Shown here: in pieces, positions 1 to 8,460 of the stretch
How the letters are laid out: the number at the start of each line of letters is the position of its first letter
Position numbering within the stretch: the stretch's first letter is position 1
Assembly (NCBI GenBank): GCA_022844205.1
Contig: JALHMF010000003.1
Coordinates: 186,001 to 250,000 of the forward strand
Length of the DNA stretch: 64,000 bases
Reading direction: 5' to 3'
Origin: Xanthobacteraceae bacterium
GTDB taxonomy: Bacteria > Pseudomonadota > Alphaproteobacteria > Rhizobiales > Xanthobacteraceae
Notes under the pieces: model-generated
The model's input: the letters and a program-made list of their open reading frames with translations, nothing else
What the model was told of the DNA's origin: nothing
Database searches by the model: none
Program-made: the position numbers and the translations under genes

Positions 1-284
1 AGCGACACCGAAAGCAGCGCGCCGAGCGGAAAGGCTCCCTTGGCCGCAAGGTCGGAGAGGTTCACGCGTAACGCCTTCTTCGCGATGGCGTCCGCCGGAT
101 CGTCCGTGAAGAAATGCACGCCCGCGACCGCCATGTCGGCGGTCACCACGAGATCGTGTCCGGCGGGCGGCGACAGCCACGCTGCATCGTCGAGCAGCCC
201 GAGCACGCCCGGGTCATTCGCAAGCGGGCGAAAGTATTTCGCGATCAGCAGGTCTTCGCGGGAAGGTTTGGGCTTTTTGTTCAC
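1..284 (-). CDS. thiL: thiamine-monophosphate kinase, N-terminal part (cut by window edge)
   Basis: ThiL phosphorylates thiamine monophosphate to thiamine diphosphate, the last step of thiamine cofactor synthesis. Only about 94 N-terminal residues lie in the window. They show the family's opening: a hydrophobic start helix (LLIAKYFRPLA), a paired-Asp motif (GLLDDAAW, around residues 30-35), LVVTADMAVAGVHF, and the NLSDLAAKGAFPLG segment that lines the Mg-ATP site. The start is probably the GTG at 284. An ATG at 301 is in another frame and meets a stop at once. The gene follows nusB, as is usual in Rhizobiales, but is separated from it by a repeat pair. The family assignment is secure; the start is less so, because no clear Shine-Dalgarno sequence is visible. 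Confidence 0.87.
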   Translation of the reverse strand, partial: MNKKPKPSREDLLIAKYFRPLANDPGVLGLLDDAAWLSPPAGHDLVVTADMAVAGVHFFTDDPADAIAKKALRVNLSDLAAKGAFPLGALLSVS

Positions 285-294
285 TTTTTTCTCG

Positions 295-402
295 TTGTCA
301 TGCCCGCGAAAGCGGGCATCCAGTAGTCACTGGCACATTGTAAGCCGAGAATTCAATTCTTGCATTGAACACTGGATCGTCCGCTTGCGCGGACATGACA
401 TT
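295..402. repeat. inverted pair of REP-like palindromes
   Basis: Two related units of about 29 bases face each other between nusB and thiL. The first has the perfect hairpin ATGCCCGC-GAAA-GCGGGCAT (300-319). The second has GTCCGC-TTGC-GCGGAC (379-394). Both share TGTCATG and CCAGT flanks in opposite orientation, so this is a BIME-like inverted pair. It leaves only the repeat in the nusB-thiL gap. Confidence 0.8.
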
Positions 403-407
403 GAAAC

Positions 408-881
408 TTAACCTGCGGGGCTCGAAAACTCCCCGTCCCGTGCCTTGCGTGCGAGCTGGTCGAGGACGGCATTCACCATGCCGGTCTCGTCCTTGTCGAG
501 GAAGGCTCCCGCGACATCGACATACTCGCTGATCACCACGCGCGCGGGTACTTTCGCCTGGTGCACGAGTTCGTAGGCGCCTGCCCGCAACACCGCGCGC
601 AGCACCGCCTCGACACGTTTCAGCGGCCAGCCGTTTCGCAAGGCATCGTCCACCAGCGGATCGAGCGTGCGCTGCTCTCGCAGCACCCCGCCGACAATGT
701 CCCGGAAATAAGCGGCTTCCGCTTCGGCATATTTCTCGCCTTCGACCTCGCGGCCCATCCAGTAGGTTTCGAACTCCGCGAAAATATCCGTGAGCGAGCT
801 GCCGGCGACATCCATCTGATAGAGCGCCTGCACCGCCGCGAGCCGGGCCGCACTTCGCTTGATGAGTTTTTCGCTGGTCAT
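408..881 (-). CDS. nusB: transcription antitermination factor NusB
   Basis: NusB, with NusE (ribosomal protein S10), binds boxA RNA and supports antitermination of rRNA operons. The 157-residue product is normal for alphaproteobacteria. Visible hallmarks are the N-terminal RSAARLAAVQALYQMD helix and the C-terminal ARVVISEYVDVAGAF...GMVNAVLDQLAR region of the all-helical NusB fold. The ATG lies 6 bases downstream of the ribH stop, so the two are co-transcribed in the usual ribH-nusB order. The sequence shows nothing unusual. Confidence 0.95.
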   Translation of the reverse strand: MTSEKLIKRSAARLAAVQALYQMDVAGSSLTDIFAEFETYWMGREVEGEKYAEAEAAYFRDIVGGVLREQRTLDPLVDDALRNGWPLKRVEAVLRAVLRAGAYELVHQAKVPARVVISEYVDVAGAFLDKDETGMVNAVLDQLARKARDGEFSSPAG

Positions 882-887
882 GACCGA

Positions 888-1379
888 TTATGCGCGCGTC
901 GTCGATCGCGCGATACGGATCAATGCGAGTGCCGCCGAGGCCGCCGCCGCACCCGCATTGCCCTCGTTGCGGCGTGCCCGCGCCCAGGCCTGTTCCTCGG
1001 TGTCCACCGTGAGGATGCCATTGCCGAGCGCGATCCGGCGGCTGACGGCAAGATCCATCAACGCGCGCGCCGACTGGTGCGAGACGATTTCAAAGTGCTC
1101 CGTTTCGCCGCGAATGACGCAGCCGAGCGCCACCACGCCGTCGAACGGCAGCCCTGCTTCCAGCGCCGCCTGCAGGCGGATCGCGGCTGCAATCGGAATT
1201 TCCAGCGCGCCCGGGACTCGGACCGGCTCCACCTTCACGCGCGCCGTATCCAGCCGGTCGAGTGCTCCCGCCACCAGTTCGTCGGCGATCGCTTCATGGA
1301 AGCGCGCCTCAACCAGAAGCACACGCGCACCGAGGATCGTCGTTTCGTCGCTGCGGCGCTTCTGGGCGGGCTGGTTCAT
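888..1379 (-). CDS. ribH: 6,7-dimethyl-8-ribityllumazine synthase
   Basis: Condenses 5-amino-6-ribitylaminouracil with 3,4-dihydroxy-2-butanone 4-phosphate, the penultimate step of riboflavin synthesis. The 163-residue protein carries the substrate-site motif VPGALEIP (GAFEIP in most homologues) and [17 protein letters not shown], which holds the catalytic-loop residues including the His of ETEHF. It starts 6 bases after the stop of the higA antitoxin gene and is followed by nusB. It would normally sit directly behind ribE; here the toxin-antitoxin pair separates the two. Confidence 0.95.
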   Translation of the reverse strand: MNQPAQKRRSDETTILGARVLLVEARFHEAIADELVAGALDRLDTARVKVEPVRVPGALEIPIAAAIRLQAALEAGLPFDGVVALGCVIRGETEHFEIVSHQSARALMDLAVSRRIALGNGILTVDTEEQAWARARRNEGNAGAAAASAALALIRIARSTTRA

Positions 1380-1385
1380 ATGCGG

Positions 1386-1661
1386 TCAGGCCGCATCGAC
1401 TTCGCGGCGGATAGCCTTGCCATGCAACTGCTCAGCCTGTTGTAGATCATAGTCCGCCTGCATGCGGCTCCATAACTCGGCGCCCGTGCCAAAATAACGG
1501 CCAAGACGAAGAGCCGTCTCCGGCGAAATACCACGCCGGCCGCTGACAATCTCGGAAATTCGGTTCGCTGGCACTCGCAACCGCAGGGCCAACGCATTTG
1601 CCGTCAAATTCCGTGCAAGCATTTCACGCGCAAGAAGACGGCCTGGATGGATCCTGATCAT
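1386..1661 (-). CDS. higA: HigA-type antitoxin
   Basis: HigA-family antitoxins bind and neutralise their ribosome-dependent mRNA interferase partner and repress their own operon. The 91-residue product is a helix-turn-helix protein: the segment LTANALALRLRVPANRISEIVSGRRGISPETALRLGRYFG (about residues 19-58) matches the VapI/HigA type of XRE domain, preceded by the typical IHPGRLLAREML opening. It lies two bases downstream of higB, in the toxin-first order typical of higBA. The next gene, ribH, starts only 6 bases later, so the module is built into a housekeeping operon. The family call is firm; activity is inferred. Confidence 0.9.
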   Translation of the reverse strand: MIRIHPGRLLAREMLARNLTANALALRLRVPANRISEIVSGRRGISPETALRLGRYFGTGAELWSRMQADYDLQQAEQLHGKAIRREVDAA

Positions 1662-1663
1662 AT

Positions 1664-1948
1664 TTAGCCTCGATGGTAGTCGGCGATTTCAACATCGTGG
1701 GCATTTCCATCGCGGAAACGGAAGCATATCCGCCAACGGCCGTTGACCGTGATTGCCCACTCTCCTTTTCGGCCGCCTTTCAATTTGTGCAGTCCAACGC
1801 TTTTCAGAGGACTGATAACGCCGAGAGACGGAGCAGCATCGAGCATGTTCCACAACTCAATCGCCCTCTCCCGATCCAGTCCCGAAAACGAACCCTTGCC
1901 AGTTTCGGCAAAACGCCTGGCTGTACTGTTCTTCCAGGACTTGATCAT
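1664..1948 (-). CDS. higB: HigB-type toxin (RelE/ParE superfamily mRNA interferase)
   Basis: HigB toxins cleave mRNA at the ribosome. The 94-residue product shows the family signature across its length: IKSWKN...TARRFAETGKG near the start, the LHKLKGGRKGEWAITVNGRWRICFRFRDG core (about residues 53-81), and a final VEIADYHRG whose Tyr-His is the conserved C-terminal motif. It is transcribed with higA immediately downstream, from a 40-base gap after ribE that contains a palindrome suitable as a HigA operator. No frameshift or truncation is seen, so the toxin looks intact. Confidence 0.9.
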   Translation of the reverse strand: MIKSWKNSTARRFAETGKGSFSGLDRERAIELWNMLDAAPSLGVISPLKSVGLHKLKGGRKGEWAITVNGRWRICFRFRDGNAHDVEIADYHRG

Positions 1949-1957
1949 ACGCCCCTG

Positions 1958-1978
1958 ATACTACGATGTGCATAGTAT
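1958..1978. promoter_or_regulatory. palindromic operator candidate of higBA
   Basis: A perfect 6-base inverted repeat, ATACTA and TAGTAT separated by 9 bases, lies 10-30 bases upstream of the higB start codon. The right arm could double as a -10 element (TAGTAT on the minus strand). Position and symmetry fit autoregulation by HigA; no binding data are implied. Confidence 0.6.
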
Positions 1979-1988
1979 GGCAAACGTA

Positions 1989-2600
1989 TTATCTTGTGCC
2001 TTTGCCTTCGGCAAGGCGAGCGGCGTAGCGCGCCATCAGATCGACTTCGATGTTGACGGGATCGCCTGGTTTCAGCCCATGCCAATGCGTCGATTTCAGC
2101 GTGTGTGGAATGATGAAGACGCTGAATTCAGCACCCTTCACGCCGTTCACCGTCAGCGAAATGCCGTCGAGCGCAACCGAGCCTTTCCGGGCGATGAAGC
2201 GGGCGAGTTCCTTCGGCGCCCGCAAGGTGAACCGCGAAGTCTTGCCGAAGTTCTGGCGGGAGAGAACTTTTGCCACGCCATCGATGTGCCCGGTGACGAG
2301 ATGCCCGCCGAGTTCGTCGCCCATTTTCAGCGCGCGTTCGAGATTGAGTTTCCTGCCCGGCCGCCAGCGGCCGGCGCTAGTGAGGGCGAGTGTCTCCTTG
2401 CCCGCCTCGACCTCGAACCAGCTACCCTTGCCGCGCGCTTTCCTGGCAACAACCGTTAGGCAGATGCCGTCGATGGCGATGGACCCGCCGAGCGCGATGC
2501 CGCGAGCGGGATAGCTCGACGCAATCCGCAACCGGCGCACGCCCCCTTTCACCTCGGCGGAGAGCAGCGTGCCTACATCGCTGACGATACCTGTGAACAT
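1989..2600 (-). CDS. ribE: riboflavin synthase, alpha chain
   Basis: Dismutates two molecules of 6,7-dimethyl-8-ribityllumazine to riboflavin and the ribitylaminouracil precursor. The protein has the duplicated barrel of the family. Domain 1 starts with the invariant MFTGIV and contains GGSIAIDGICLTV (about residues 38-50). Domain 2 contains GHIDGVAKVLS and a matching KGSVALDGISLTVNGV. Length (203 residues) is standard. It follows ribD by one base and belongs to the nrdR-ribD-ribE transcription unit. Some databases call this gene ribC. Confidence 0.95.
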   Translation of the reverse strand: MFTGIVSDVGTLLSAEVKGGVRRLRIASSYPARGIALGGSIAIDGICLTVVARKARGKGSWFEVEAGKETLALTSAGRWRPGRKLNLERALKMGDELGGHLVTGHIDGVAKVLSRQNFGKTSRFTLRAPKELARFIARKGSVALDGISLTVNGVKGAEFSVFIIPHTLKSTHWHGLKPGDPVNIEVDLMARYAARLAEGKGTR

Positions 2601-2601
2601 G

Positions 2602-3753
2602 TCAGCTCCTGAAGAGATGCATCAAGCTGTCGATGCCGACCATGCGGCGCTCGATGATCTTGAGCCTGGGCGAGTCCGTAAGCGCCTCCAGCGGCAGGCC
2701 TTCGAGCGCGTTGATCGCATCGTCCCCAAGCGCATTGGGCGAGCGCACGATGATCGCCTCGTCCACGAGATCGTTTTGCAGAAGTGCCGCCGAAAGGATC
2801 GGTCCGCCTTCAACGAGCAGGCGCGTGATGCCGCGTGCACCCAGCGTCTGCAAAGCGGCTTGCAGGTTGATGCGGCCTTGTTCGGACGACACGCGGATGA
2901 CTTCCGCGCCGGCGGCTTTCAGCTTCTTCTCCGCATCGAGCGGCGCGTCTTCCGACGCGAGCAGCCAGACGGGAATTTCCTTCGCTGTTTTGATCAGTTT
3001 CGATCCGAGCGGGGTTTGCAGTTTTCCGTCGAGGACGACGCGCACCGGCGAACGATCATCCATGCCCGGCAGCCGGCAATTCAACTGCGGATCGTCGGCG
3101 ATCACCGTGCCGCTGCCCACTAAAATCGCGTCGGAGGTGGAGCGCAGCACATGTGCTTCCGCAAAAGAAGCGTCGCAGGAAATCCGCGCGGGCTTGCGGC
3201 CCTTCAGACCGGTCTTTCCATCGGCGGAAACTGCGATCTTCAGAATGACATGCGGGCGCTGATCCAGCATCCGGCGAATGTGGCCGGCGTGGACGACGCG
3301 CGCATCCTCCGCGCCGATACCCGCCGTCACTGCAATACCCGCCGCTTCCATGCGCTCAATGCCCTTACCCATCACTTCCGGGTTCGGGTCTTCCAACGCC
3401 ACAACGCAGCGCGCGATGCCGCTCTTCACGATGGCGTCCGCACAGGGCGGCGTCTTGCTGAGATGCGCGCAAGGCTCCAGCGTCACATACATGGTGGCGC
3501 CGCGCGCCGCCTCGCCCGCCGCCTTCAGCGCTTCGGTTTCCGCGTGCGGACGTCCGCCACGCGCGGTGAAGCCGCGGCCGACAACGACCGGTCCATTCTC
3601 TTCCTGCCGCACGATGATCGCGCCGACAGCCGGGTTGGGATAGGTCCGGCCGAGATTGCGGCGGCCAATGGAAAGCGTGGCGGCCATCCACCGCCGGTCC
3701 TCCGCTTCATCCACTACAGGCGCGATGGCCACGCGTACCGGAGCCGCCGTCAA
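2602..3753 (-). CDS. ribD: bifunctional riboflavin-specific deaminase / reductase
   Basis: Catalyses the second and third steps of riboflavin synthesis (pyrimidine deamination, then side-chain reduction). The N-terminal deaminase domain has the zinc motif PHAETEAL followed by [16 protein letters not shown] (about residues 72-110). The C-terminal reductase domain (from about residue 165) has [10 protein letters not shown] and [13 protein letters not shown]. The reading frame starts with a TTG that overlaps the nrdR stop (TTGA); a GTG at 3732 is an alternative. Coupling to nrdR is common in proteobacteria. No FMN riboswitch is visible upstream, because the gene sits inside an operon. Confidence 0.94.
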   Translation of the reverse strand: MTAAPVRVAIAPVVDEAEDRRWMAATLSIGRRNLGRTYPNPAVGAIIVRQEENGPVVVGRGFTARGGRPHAETEALKAAGEAARGATMYVTLEPCAHLSKTPPCADAIVKSGIARCVVALEDPNPEVMGKGIERMEAAGIAVTAGIGAEDARVVHAGHIRRMLDQRPHVILKIAVSADGKTGLKGRKPARISCDASFAEAHVLRSTSDAILVGSGTVIADDPQLNCRLPGMDDRSPVRVVLDGKLQTPLGSKLIKTAKEIPVWLLASEDAPLDAEKKLKAAGAEVIRVSSEQGRINLQAALQTLGARGITRLLVEGGPILSAALLQNDLVDEAIIVRSPNALGDDAINALEGLPLEALTDSPRLKIIERRMVGIDSLMHLFRS

Positions 3754-4226
3754 GAGCCGGAGCCCTTATTGCTGTCTTCCGGCACGAGATCGGCGAGCAC
3801 TTTCTCGAAGTCCTTGCGCTCGCGGAAATTGCGATAGACCGACGCAAAGCGGACATAGGCCACATCGTCGAGCTGCTTCAGGTCTTCCATTACGAGTTCG
3901 CCGACGACCGAGGACGCGATCTCGTTCTCGCCCATCGATTCCAGCTTGCGCACGATGGCGGACACCATGCGCTCGACGCGTTCGGGATCGACCGGGCGCT
4001 TTCGCAGTGCCACCTGTACGGAGCGCATCAGCTTGTCGCGATCGAACGGTGTGCGGCGGCCGTTGCGCTTCAGCACGGTGATTTCCCGCAACTGCACGCG
4101 CTCGAACGTCGTAAAGCGCTCGTTGCAGCTCGGACAGACGCGGCGGCGGCGAATGACGGAGGAATCCTCCGTCGGCCGTGAGTCCTTCACCTGCGTATCG
4201 ATGCTTCCGCAATATGGACAACGCAT
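3750..4226 (-). CDS. nrdR: transcriptional repressor NrdR
   Basis: NrdR is the ATP-cone repressor of ribonucleotide reductase genes. The 158-residue protein has the N-terminal zinc ribbon (CPYCGS at 3-8 and [12 protein letters not shown] at about 31-42) followed by the ATP-cone domain starting at [16 protein letters not shown] (about residue 51). Its stop overlaps the ribD start, so the two are translationally coupled. In alphaproteobacteria the order glyA-nrdR-ribD is common, and the window shows the same order. Confidence 0.95.
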   Translation of the reverse strand: MRCPYCGSIDTQVKDSRPTEDSSVIRRRRVCPSCNERFTTFERVQLREITVLKRNGRRTPFDRDKLMRSVQVALRKRPVDPERVERMVSAIVRKLESMGENEIASSVVGELVMEDLKQLDDVAYVRFASVYRNFRERKDFEKVLADLVPEDSNKGSGS

Positions 4227-4254
4227 TTACAAAACTCCCCCGCGCCCCCGCGCG

Positions 4255-5562
4255 TTACTGATAGATTGGAAAACGCTCGAGCAGTTTCCCCACTTTGTTG
4301 CGCACGTTTTCTTCGACGAGCGCGTCTTCTTCCGTTTTCTTCTGCGAAAGCACGTTGAGGACTTCGGCGATGTAGTTGCCGACTTCCTGAAATTCCTTCA
4401 CCCCGAAGCCGCGCGTCGTACAGGCCGGCGTGCCGAGCCGGATGCCCGAAGTAACCGCGGGCTTTTCCGAGTCGAACGGGATGCCGTTCTTGTTGCAGGT
4501 GATCCGGGCGCGGCCGAGTGCAAGCTCGGAAACCTTGCCGGTGAGATTTTTCGGCCGCAGATCGACCAGCATCAGATGGGTGTCGGTGCCGCCCGACGTG
4601 ATCGCAAAGCCGTGGCCCTTGAGGTTTTCCGCGAGCGCCTTCGCGTTCTCGACGATATTTTTTGCATAGGTTTTGAAGTCGGGCCGTAATGCTTCGGCGA
4701 AGGAGACAGCCTTCGCCGCGATCACATGCATCAGCGGCCCGCCCTGCAAACCGGGGAACACGGCCGAGTTGATCTTCTTTGCAAGCTCCTCGTCGTTTGT
4801 CAGCACCATGCCGCCGCGCGGGCCGCGCAATGTCTTGTGCGTTGTGGTTGTGACAACATGGGCGTGCGGAAACGGAGACGGATGCGCGCCGCCTGCGACG
4901 AGGCCCGCAAAATGCGCCATGTCGACCATGAGTTTGGCGCCGACTTCGTCGCAGATCTTTCTGAACCGCGCGAAATCGATGTGGCGCGGATAGGCCGAGC
5001 CGCCCGTAACAATCACTTTGGGCTTGTGCTCGCGGGCAAGTTTCTCGGCTTCTTCATAGTCAATGCGCTGGTCTTCCTTCCGCACGTTATAGGGAACGAC
5101 CTTGAACCACTTGCCGGACATGTTGACTGACGCGCCGTGCGTAAGGTGTCCGCCGGCGGCGAGGTTCAGACCCATGAACGTATCGCCCGGCTGCATCATC
5201 GCCATGAAGGCGGCCTGGTTGGCCTGACTGCCGGAGTTCGGCTGCACATTCGCGAACTGGCACCCGAAGAGTTTCTTCGCGCGTTCGATCGCGAGATTTT
5301 CCGCCACATCCACCCACTGGCAGCCGCCGTAATAGCGGCGGCCCGGATAGCCCTCGGCATATTTGTTGGTGAGCACCGAGCCCTGCGCCTCGAGCACCGC
5401 GCGGCTCACAATGTTCTCGGATGCAATTAATTCAATGTCGTGACGCTGGCGGCCAAGTTCTCCTTCCACCGCGAGGAAAAGCTCCGGGTCGGCCTGCTCC
5501 AGACGGTCGGAAAAGAAGCCGCCCGCCGCGAGATTTTTCGACGCGACATTCGTCGGTGACAT
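4255..5562 (-). CDS. glyA: serine hydroxymethyltransferase
   Basis: PLP-dependent interconversion of serine and glycine, charging tetrahydrofolate with a one-carbon unit. The 435-residue protein shows [18 protein letters not shown] near residue 45, the tetrahydrofolate/PLP region [15 protein letters not shown], and the Schiff-base lysine motif [16 protein letters not shown] near residue 235. I chose the ATG at 5562. The frame can be extended to a TTG at 5577, but that codon overlaps the GGAG Shine-Dalgarno sequence that serves the ATG. The gene lies 28 bases upstream of nrdR. Confidence 0.95.
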   Translation of the reverse strand: MSPTNVASKNLAAGGFFSDRLEQADPELFLAVEGELGRQRHDIELIASENIVSRAVLEAQGSVLTNKYAEGYPGRRYYGGCQWVDVAENLAIERAKKLFGCQFANVQPNSGSQANQAAFMAMMQPGDTFMGLNLAAGGHLTHGASVNMSGKWFKVVPYNVRKEDQRIDYEEAEKLAREHKPKVIVTGGSAYPRHIDFARFRKICDEVGAKLMVDMAHFAGLVAGGAHPSPFPHAHVVTTTTHKTLRGPRGGMVLTNDEELAKKINSAVFPGLQGGPLMHVIAAKAVSFAEALRPDFKTYAKNIVENAKALAENLKGHGFAITSGGTDTHLMLVDLRPKNLTGKVSELALGRARITCNKNGIPFDSEKPAVTSGIRLGTPACTTRGFGVKEFQEVGNYIAEVLNVLSQKKTEEDALVEENVRNKVGKLLERFPIYQ

Positions 5563-5702
5563 GGATGGGAACTCCAAAACAGGGCTTGCAGAGACGGTTT
5601 CCGCGAAACGCCGCCACCCGAACCCTGCGGGCAGCGGCCAATTTGCCGGATAGCATAGCGAAACCCCAAAATGAAGGGTATCGGAATCCGCCGGACCCCT
5701 AG

Positions 5703-5894
5703 CTATGCGCCTGCAAGCTTCTTTTTCAGCTTGTTGATGGCAAGTTCCTCAAGCGCCCTTTGAGGGGCGGTGGCGGGACCCATCACAACGACCTCGATGC
5801 CGGTTTTCACATCGATCGCCGCCACCCGGACCACGGACCCAACGGGCCGCATCTCGATGATGACTTCGCCGGTGTCCAGGCGCTTCTCGATCAT
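5703..5894 (-). CDS. small conserved alphaproteobacterial protein (DUF6898-like)
   Basis: A 63-residue protein with an N-terminal beta-rich half ([34 protein letters not shown]) and a C-terminal basic helix ([18 protein letters not shown]). Short proteins of this kind are found next to glyA in many Rhizobiales and are usually listed as DUF6898; that family name is from memory. No catalytic motif is visible. The gene lies about 140 bases upstream of glyA, in the same direction. Function is unknown. Confidence 0.7.
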   Translation of the reverse strand: MIEKRLDTGEVIIEMRPVGSVVRVAAIDVKTGIEVVVMGPATAPQRALEELAINKLKKKLAGA

Positions 5895-6297
5895 GAGGCC
5901 AGCCCGCGACTCGATAAAAGAAAGATCATGGGCCGGTATGCCGATCCGCGCAACGCGCTACCGAGGGTTCGATCGGTCGAAATGATCGAGCAGTTTGAAG
6001 ATTTTCAGGGCACCGCAACGCACAAAATATGTGCTTCCGCCGTGATCGGTAAGATTCAGGCGGATGGAAAGGTGCATCCGGTGTGGGTCAGCAACGGCAC
6101 GATCGCGCCGGAGCCGTGGAGTTCGTGGCTGAAGATGGCCGCAAGCCCGGTAGTGCGCTCCCATTCTTCGAGATTGTCCAAGACGGCATCGCTCTAATCA
6201 AAGCCATCCATTTCAAAAAGAAATGGCCGGGCTTGATGCGAAGACGTCGCTTCACACCTTTGCCCGGCCATGACGAAGAATTCATGCGTTCGGATTT
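5895..6297. other. 403-base gap, mostly unassigned
   Basis: No confident gene. Around 5980-6190 short protein-like stretches appear in shifting plus-strand frames (for example FEIVQDGIALIKA) and on the minus strand, without one continuous frame. This could be a degraded gene or chance. The right part holds a REP-like palindrome (see 6212-6277). Confidence 0.4.
6212..6277. repeat. REP-like palindrome (GGCCGGGC family)
   Basis: Arms ATGGCCGGGC (6223-6232) and GCCCGGCCAT (6262-6271) form a perfect 10-base inverted repeat around 29 bases. The CCCGGCCATGAC end resembles dispersed intergenic repeats of Bradyrhizobium-like genomes. It could also act as a terminator-like hairpin downstream of the DUF3303 gene. 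Confidence 0.65.
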
Positions 6298-6612
6298 TTA
6301 CGCGGCTTTGAGTCCGTCGCGAAATGCAATCGCTTCGAGTTCCACCCGGACGGCGTCCATGACAGGGACAACCGGCCGGGCTTCGAATACGAACGAAGGC
6401 AGCATCGAGCAGAACTTGTGAACCGCGAGCGGCTCGTCGCAGTCGAGTAGCATGTAGCCGCCCCAGTCGCCGACGCGAATGACGAACATCTCGATCTTGA
6501 AGCTGTTCGGCGTCTGCCACTGGGTGAACACTTCCAGAATCCGCTTCTGGGCATTCTCGTATTCCATCGGCGATCCTTGCGGACGTTCGTTCCAGGTGAT
6601 CACGTATTTCAT
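6298..6612 (-). CDS. DUF3303-like small protein
   Basis: A 104-residue soluble protein beginning MKYVITWNERPQGS, with WGGYMLLDCDEPLAVHKFCSMLPSF in the middle and a C-terminal PVVPVMDAVRVELEAI. This fits the DUF3303 family of ferredoxin-like dimeric alpha-beta barrel proteins of unknown role. It is a single gene: its neighbours are a REP element and a regulator more than 190 bases away. The family call rests on overall similarity, not a catalytic motif. Confidence 0.75.
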   Translation of the reverse strand: MKYVITWNERPQGSPMEYENAQKRILEVFTQWQTPNSFKIEMFVIRVGDWGGYMLLDCDEPLAVHKFCSMLPSFVFEARPVVPVMDAVRVELEAIAFRDGLKAA

Positions 6613-6809
6613 CGGCTTGCTCCTTTGTCGGGGAAGGATTGTTCAGGCGCTGTACTGGCCGCCGAGCTGAGCCGCTTGCGGTTTACCCAGGTGGCCGGCT
6701 TCCTTCATGATCGGCGGGACTTCGGGATCGGCTCCTTGCCATTGCCGCGGTGTGCGGCCGAGATGTGCAAGATGCCGGGAGCAAGCCGCCCCTACATGAG
6801 GAGGATTCC

Positions 6810-8387
6810 CTAGGCGGCGGAGATTTGCTGCTGCACCAGGCCCCGCTCGAGCGCGTAAAGCGCTGCCGCCGCCCGGGTGGTGACGCCGATCTTCGAGTAG
6901 AGATTCTGGATGTGGTTGTCGGCGGTCTTGGGCGCGATGTCGAGCAGGCGGGCCGCTTCCTTCGCCGTGTGCCCGGCCGCGATCAGACGCAGAACCTCGA
7001 TCTCGCGCGGCGTCAGCCCGGCCAGCCGCTCGGCGGTTTCCCGGCGTGCCGGTTGACCGGCACAGGCAAGAACCGCCTCCACGGCATCGGGACAGAACTT
7101 TCCGTCCCGGGCAGCGCTACGGAGTTTTGCGGCCGCGGCCGCATCGCTCAAGGCTGCACGATAGGGCCGTGCTTCCCTCGCTGTCTGAAAGGTTTCGGCG
7201 GCCGCAAGAATGCGGGCCGCGGGCGAAAGATCCTGGGCCTTGGCATAGCGGTGATAGCCGCTGCCATCGAGCCGCTCATGATGGCGCAGCACAAGTGCCG
7301 CGACCGCCTTGCCTTCTCCGCCCAGCGCCGCAAGTGCACGCTCGCCATGATAGGGATGCAGGCGCGCCGCATCGGTCTCGCGTTCGGTGAGCGTCCCGGC
7401 CCGCATCCAGGTCGAGACCGGGATCGCAAGCTCGCCGATATCATGCGTGTAGGCCGCCCAGCGGGCGGCGCGGATGTCAGACACGGGAAGACCCATGCGC
7501 GCGCCCGCCGCTCCGGCGAGGGCCGCGACGGCACGCGAGTGGCCGAAAGTGTGTGGCATCCGCATATCGATCATGTCGGCGAGCGCGAGATAGGCTTCCT
7601 CGCAGGCCGTCTCATCGAACTCCGCATGGGGTATCGGTTCCAGCGCCAGGATCGTCTCGCGGTCTACGGGACCGTCGAGACCTTCGAACAACTGCTCGGC
7701 GTGCTTCAGAAAAAGATCAGCCAGCTCCGGTTCATAGGCGCCGCCCGCGCGCCTTGCGATCATCTCTTTCATCGTCTCAAATCCGTGCGCCTCCATCAAC
7801 GCGATGGCGTCCTGAGCCAGCGTGACGAGGCGGACGGGCAGCTTGACCGCATTGCCCAACAAGCCGCGCGGCAAGCCCTTCCCGTCCCAGCGCTCATACA
7901 ACTGTCCGAGGTTTTCACGAATCTCGTCCGACAGGCCGATGCGCTCCGCGATCCTTTGCGCAACTTCGCAATGACCCGACAGGATCGGAACACTGACCTG
8001 CATCGCTTCGGCCATCCCACGCTCGACCGCACGCGCAATTTCGGCGGGAGGCGCATCGGCAAAAGTGCGCGTGATCGCGCGGACAAGCACTTCCGCAAGT
8101 TCCGGCTTATTGCCGATATCGATGCGCTGAAGGTCGCGGCGCAGCGCGATCTCGTCACCGAAGGCCGCCGCCAGGAGATGCGTGTCGGCATTGCATCCGA
8201 TGTAACGAAGCAGCGCCTGATGATAGACATTGCGGCGCGTTTGTTCGTCGAGGCGCGCAACATCCGCGATCCGCATCGCGAGCACGCAGGAGCGCAACGC
8301 AAAATCCCGCGAGTGACCGGTCGCGAGGTCCGTTGCATAGGCCAGCGCCATCAGAAAATCAGCGCGTCGCGCCACTGGTGCTGCCAT
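6810..8387 (-). CDS. tandem HD-GYP-like protein with C-terminal LuxR helix-turn-helix
   Basis: A 525-residue candidate regulator. The C-terminus (about 455-515) is a LuxR/GerE DNA-binding domain: LTPREIEVLRLIAAGHTAKEAARLL...NLYSKIGVTTRAAAALYALERG. The rest looks like two HD-GYP-type domains. The second (about 285-430) keeps HSRAVAALAG, the HD pair in YTHDIGELAIP, and a motif close to HHExxDGxGYP (RHHERLDGSGYHR). The first (about 40-200) has RY where HD is expected and LYERWDGKGLP where HHE is expected, so it looks inactive. HD-GYP domains hydrolyse cyclic di-GMP, but this LuxR-fused subgroup may be a general phosphohydrolase or a sensor. I chose the ATG at 8387; a TTG at 8426 is also open. 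Confidence 0.82.
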   Translation of the reverse strand: MAAPVARRADFLMALAYATDLATGHSRDFALRSCVLAMRIADVARLDEQTRRNVYHQALLRYIGCNADTHLLAAAFGDEIALRRDLQRIDIGNKPELAEVLVRAITRTFADAPPAEIARAVERGMAEAMQVSVPILSGHCEVAQRIAERIGLSDEIRENLGQLYERWDGKGLPRGLLGNAVKLPVRLVTLAQDAIALMEAHGFETMKEMIARRAGGAYEPELADLFLKHAEQLFEGLDGPVDRETILALEPIPHAEFDETACEEAYLALADMIDMRMPHTFGHSRAVAALAGAAGARMGLPVSDIRAARWAAYTHDIGELAIPVSTWMRAGTLTERETDAARLHPYHGERALAALGGEGKAVAALVLRHHERLDGSGYHRYAKAQDLSPAARILAAAETFQTAREARPYRAALSDAAAAAKLRSAARDGKFCPDAVEAVLACAGQPARRETAERLAGLTPREIEVLRLIAAGHTAKEAARLLDIAPKTADNHIQNLYSKIGVTTRAAAALYALERGLVQQQISAA

Positions 8388-8460
8388 GATCGCATCCCCG
8401 CCCAACGACGGGAATAATCTATTCAAAACTCGCGCTTAGGAAGGAAATATGTCGTTTACG

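Noticed and set aside
3754-4254. FMN riboswitch upstream of ribD
   Set aside because: ribD overlaps nrdR and the region upstream is coding; no conserved RFN-type structure is visible.
6750-8417. 555-residue plus-strand open frame
   Set aside because: It lies antisense to the HD-GYP/LuxR gene, is rich in Arg/His/Gly with no domain, and follows its codon positions. Long antisense frames are expected at this G+C.
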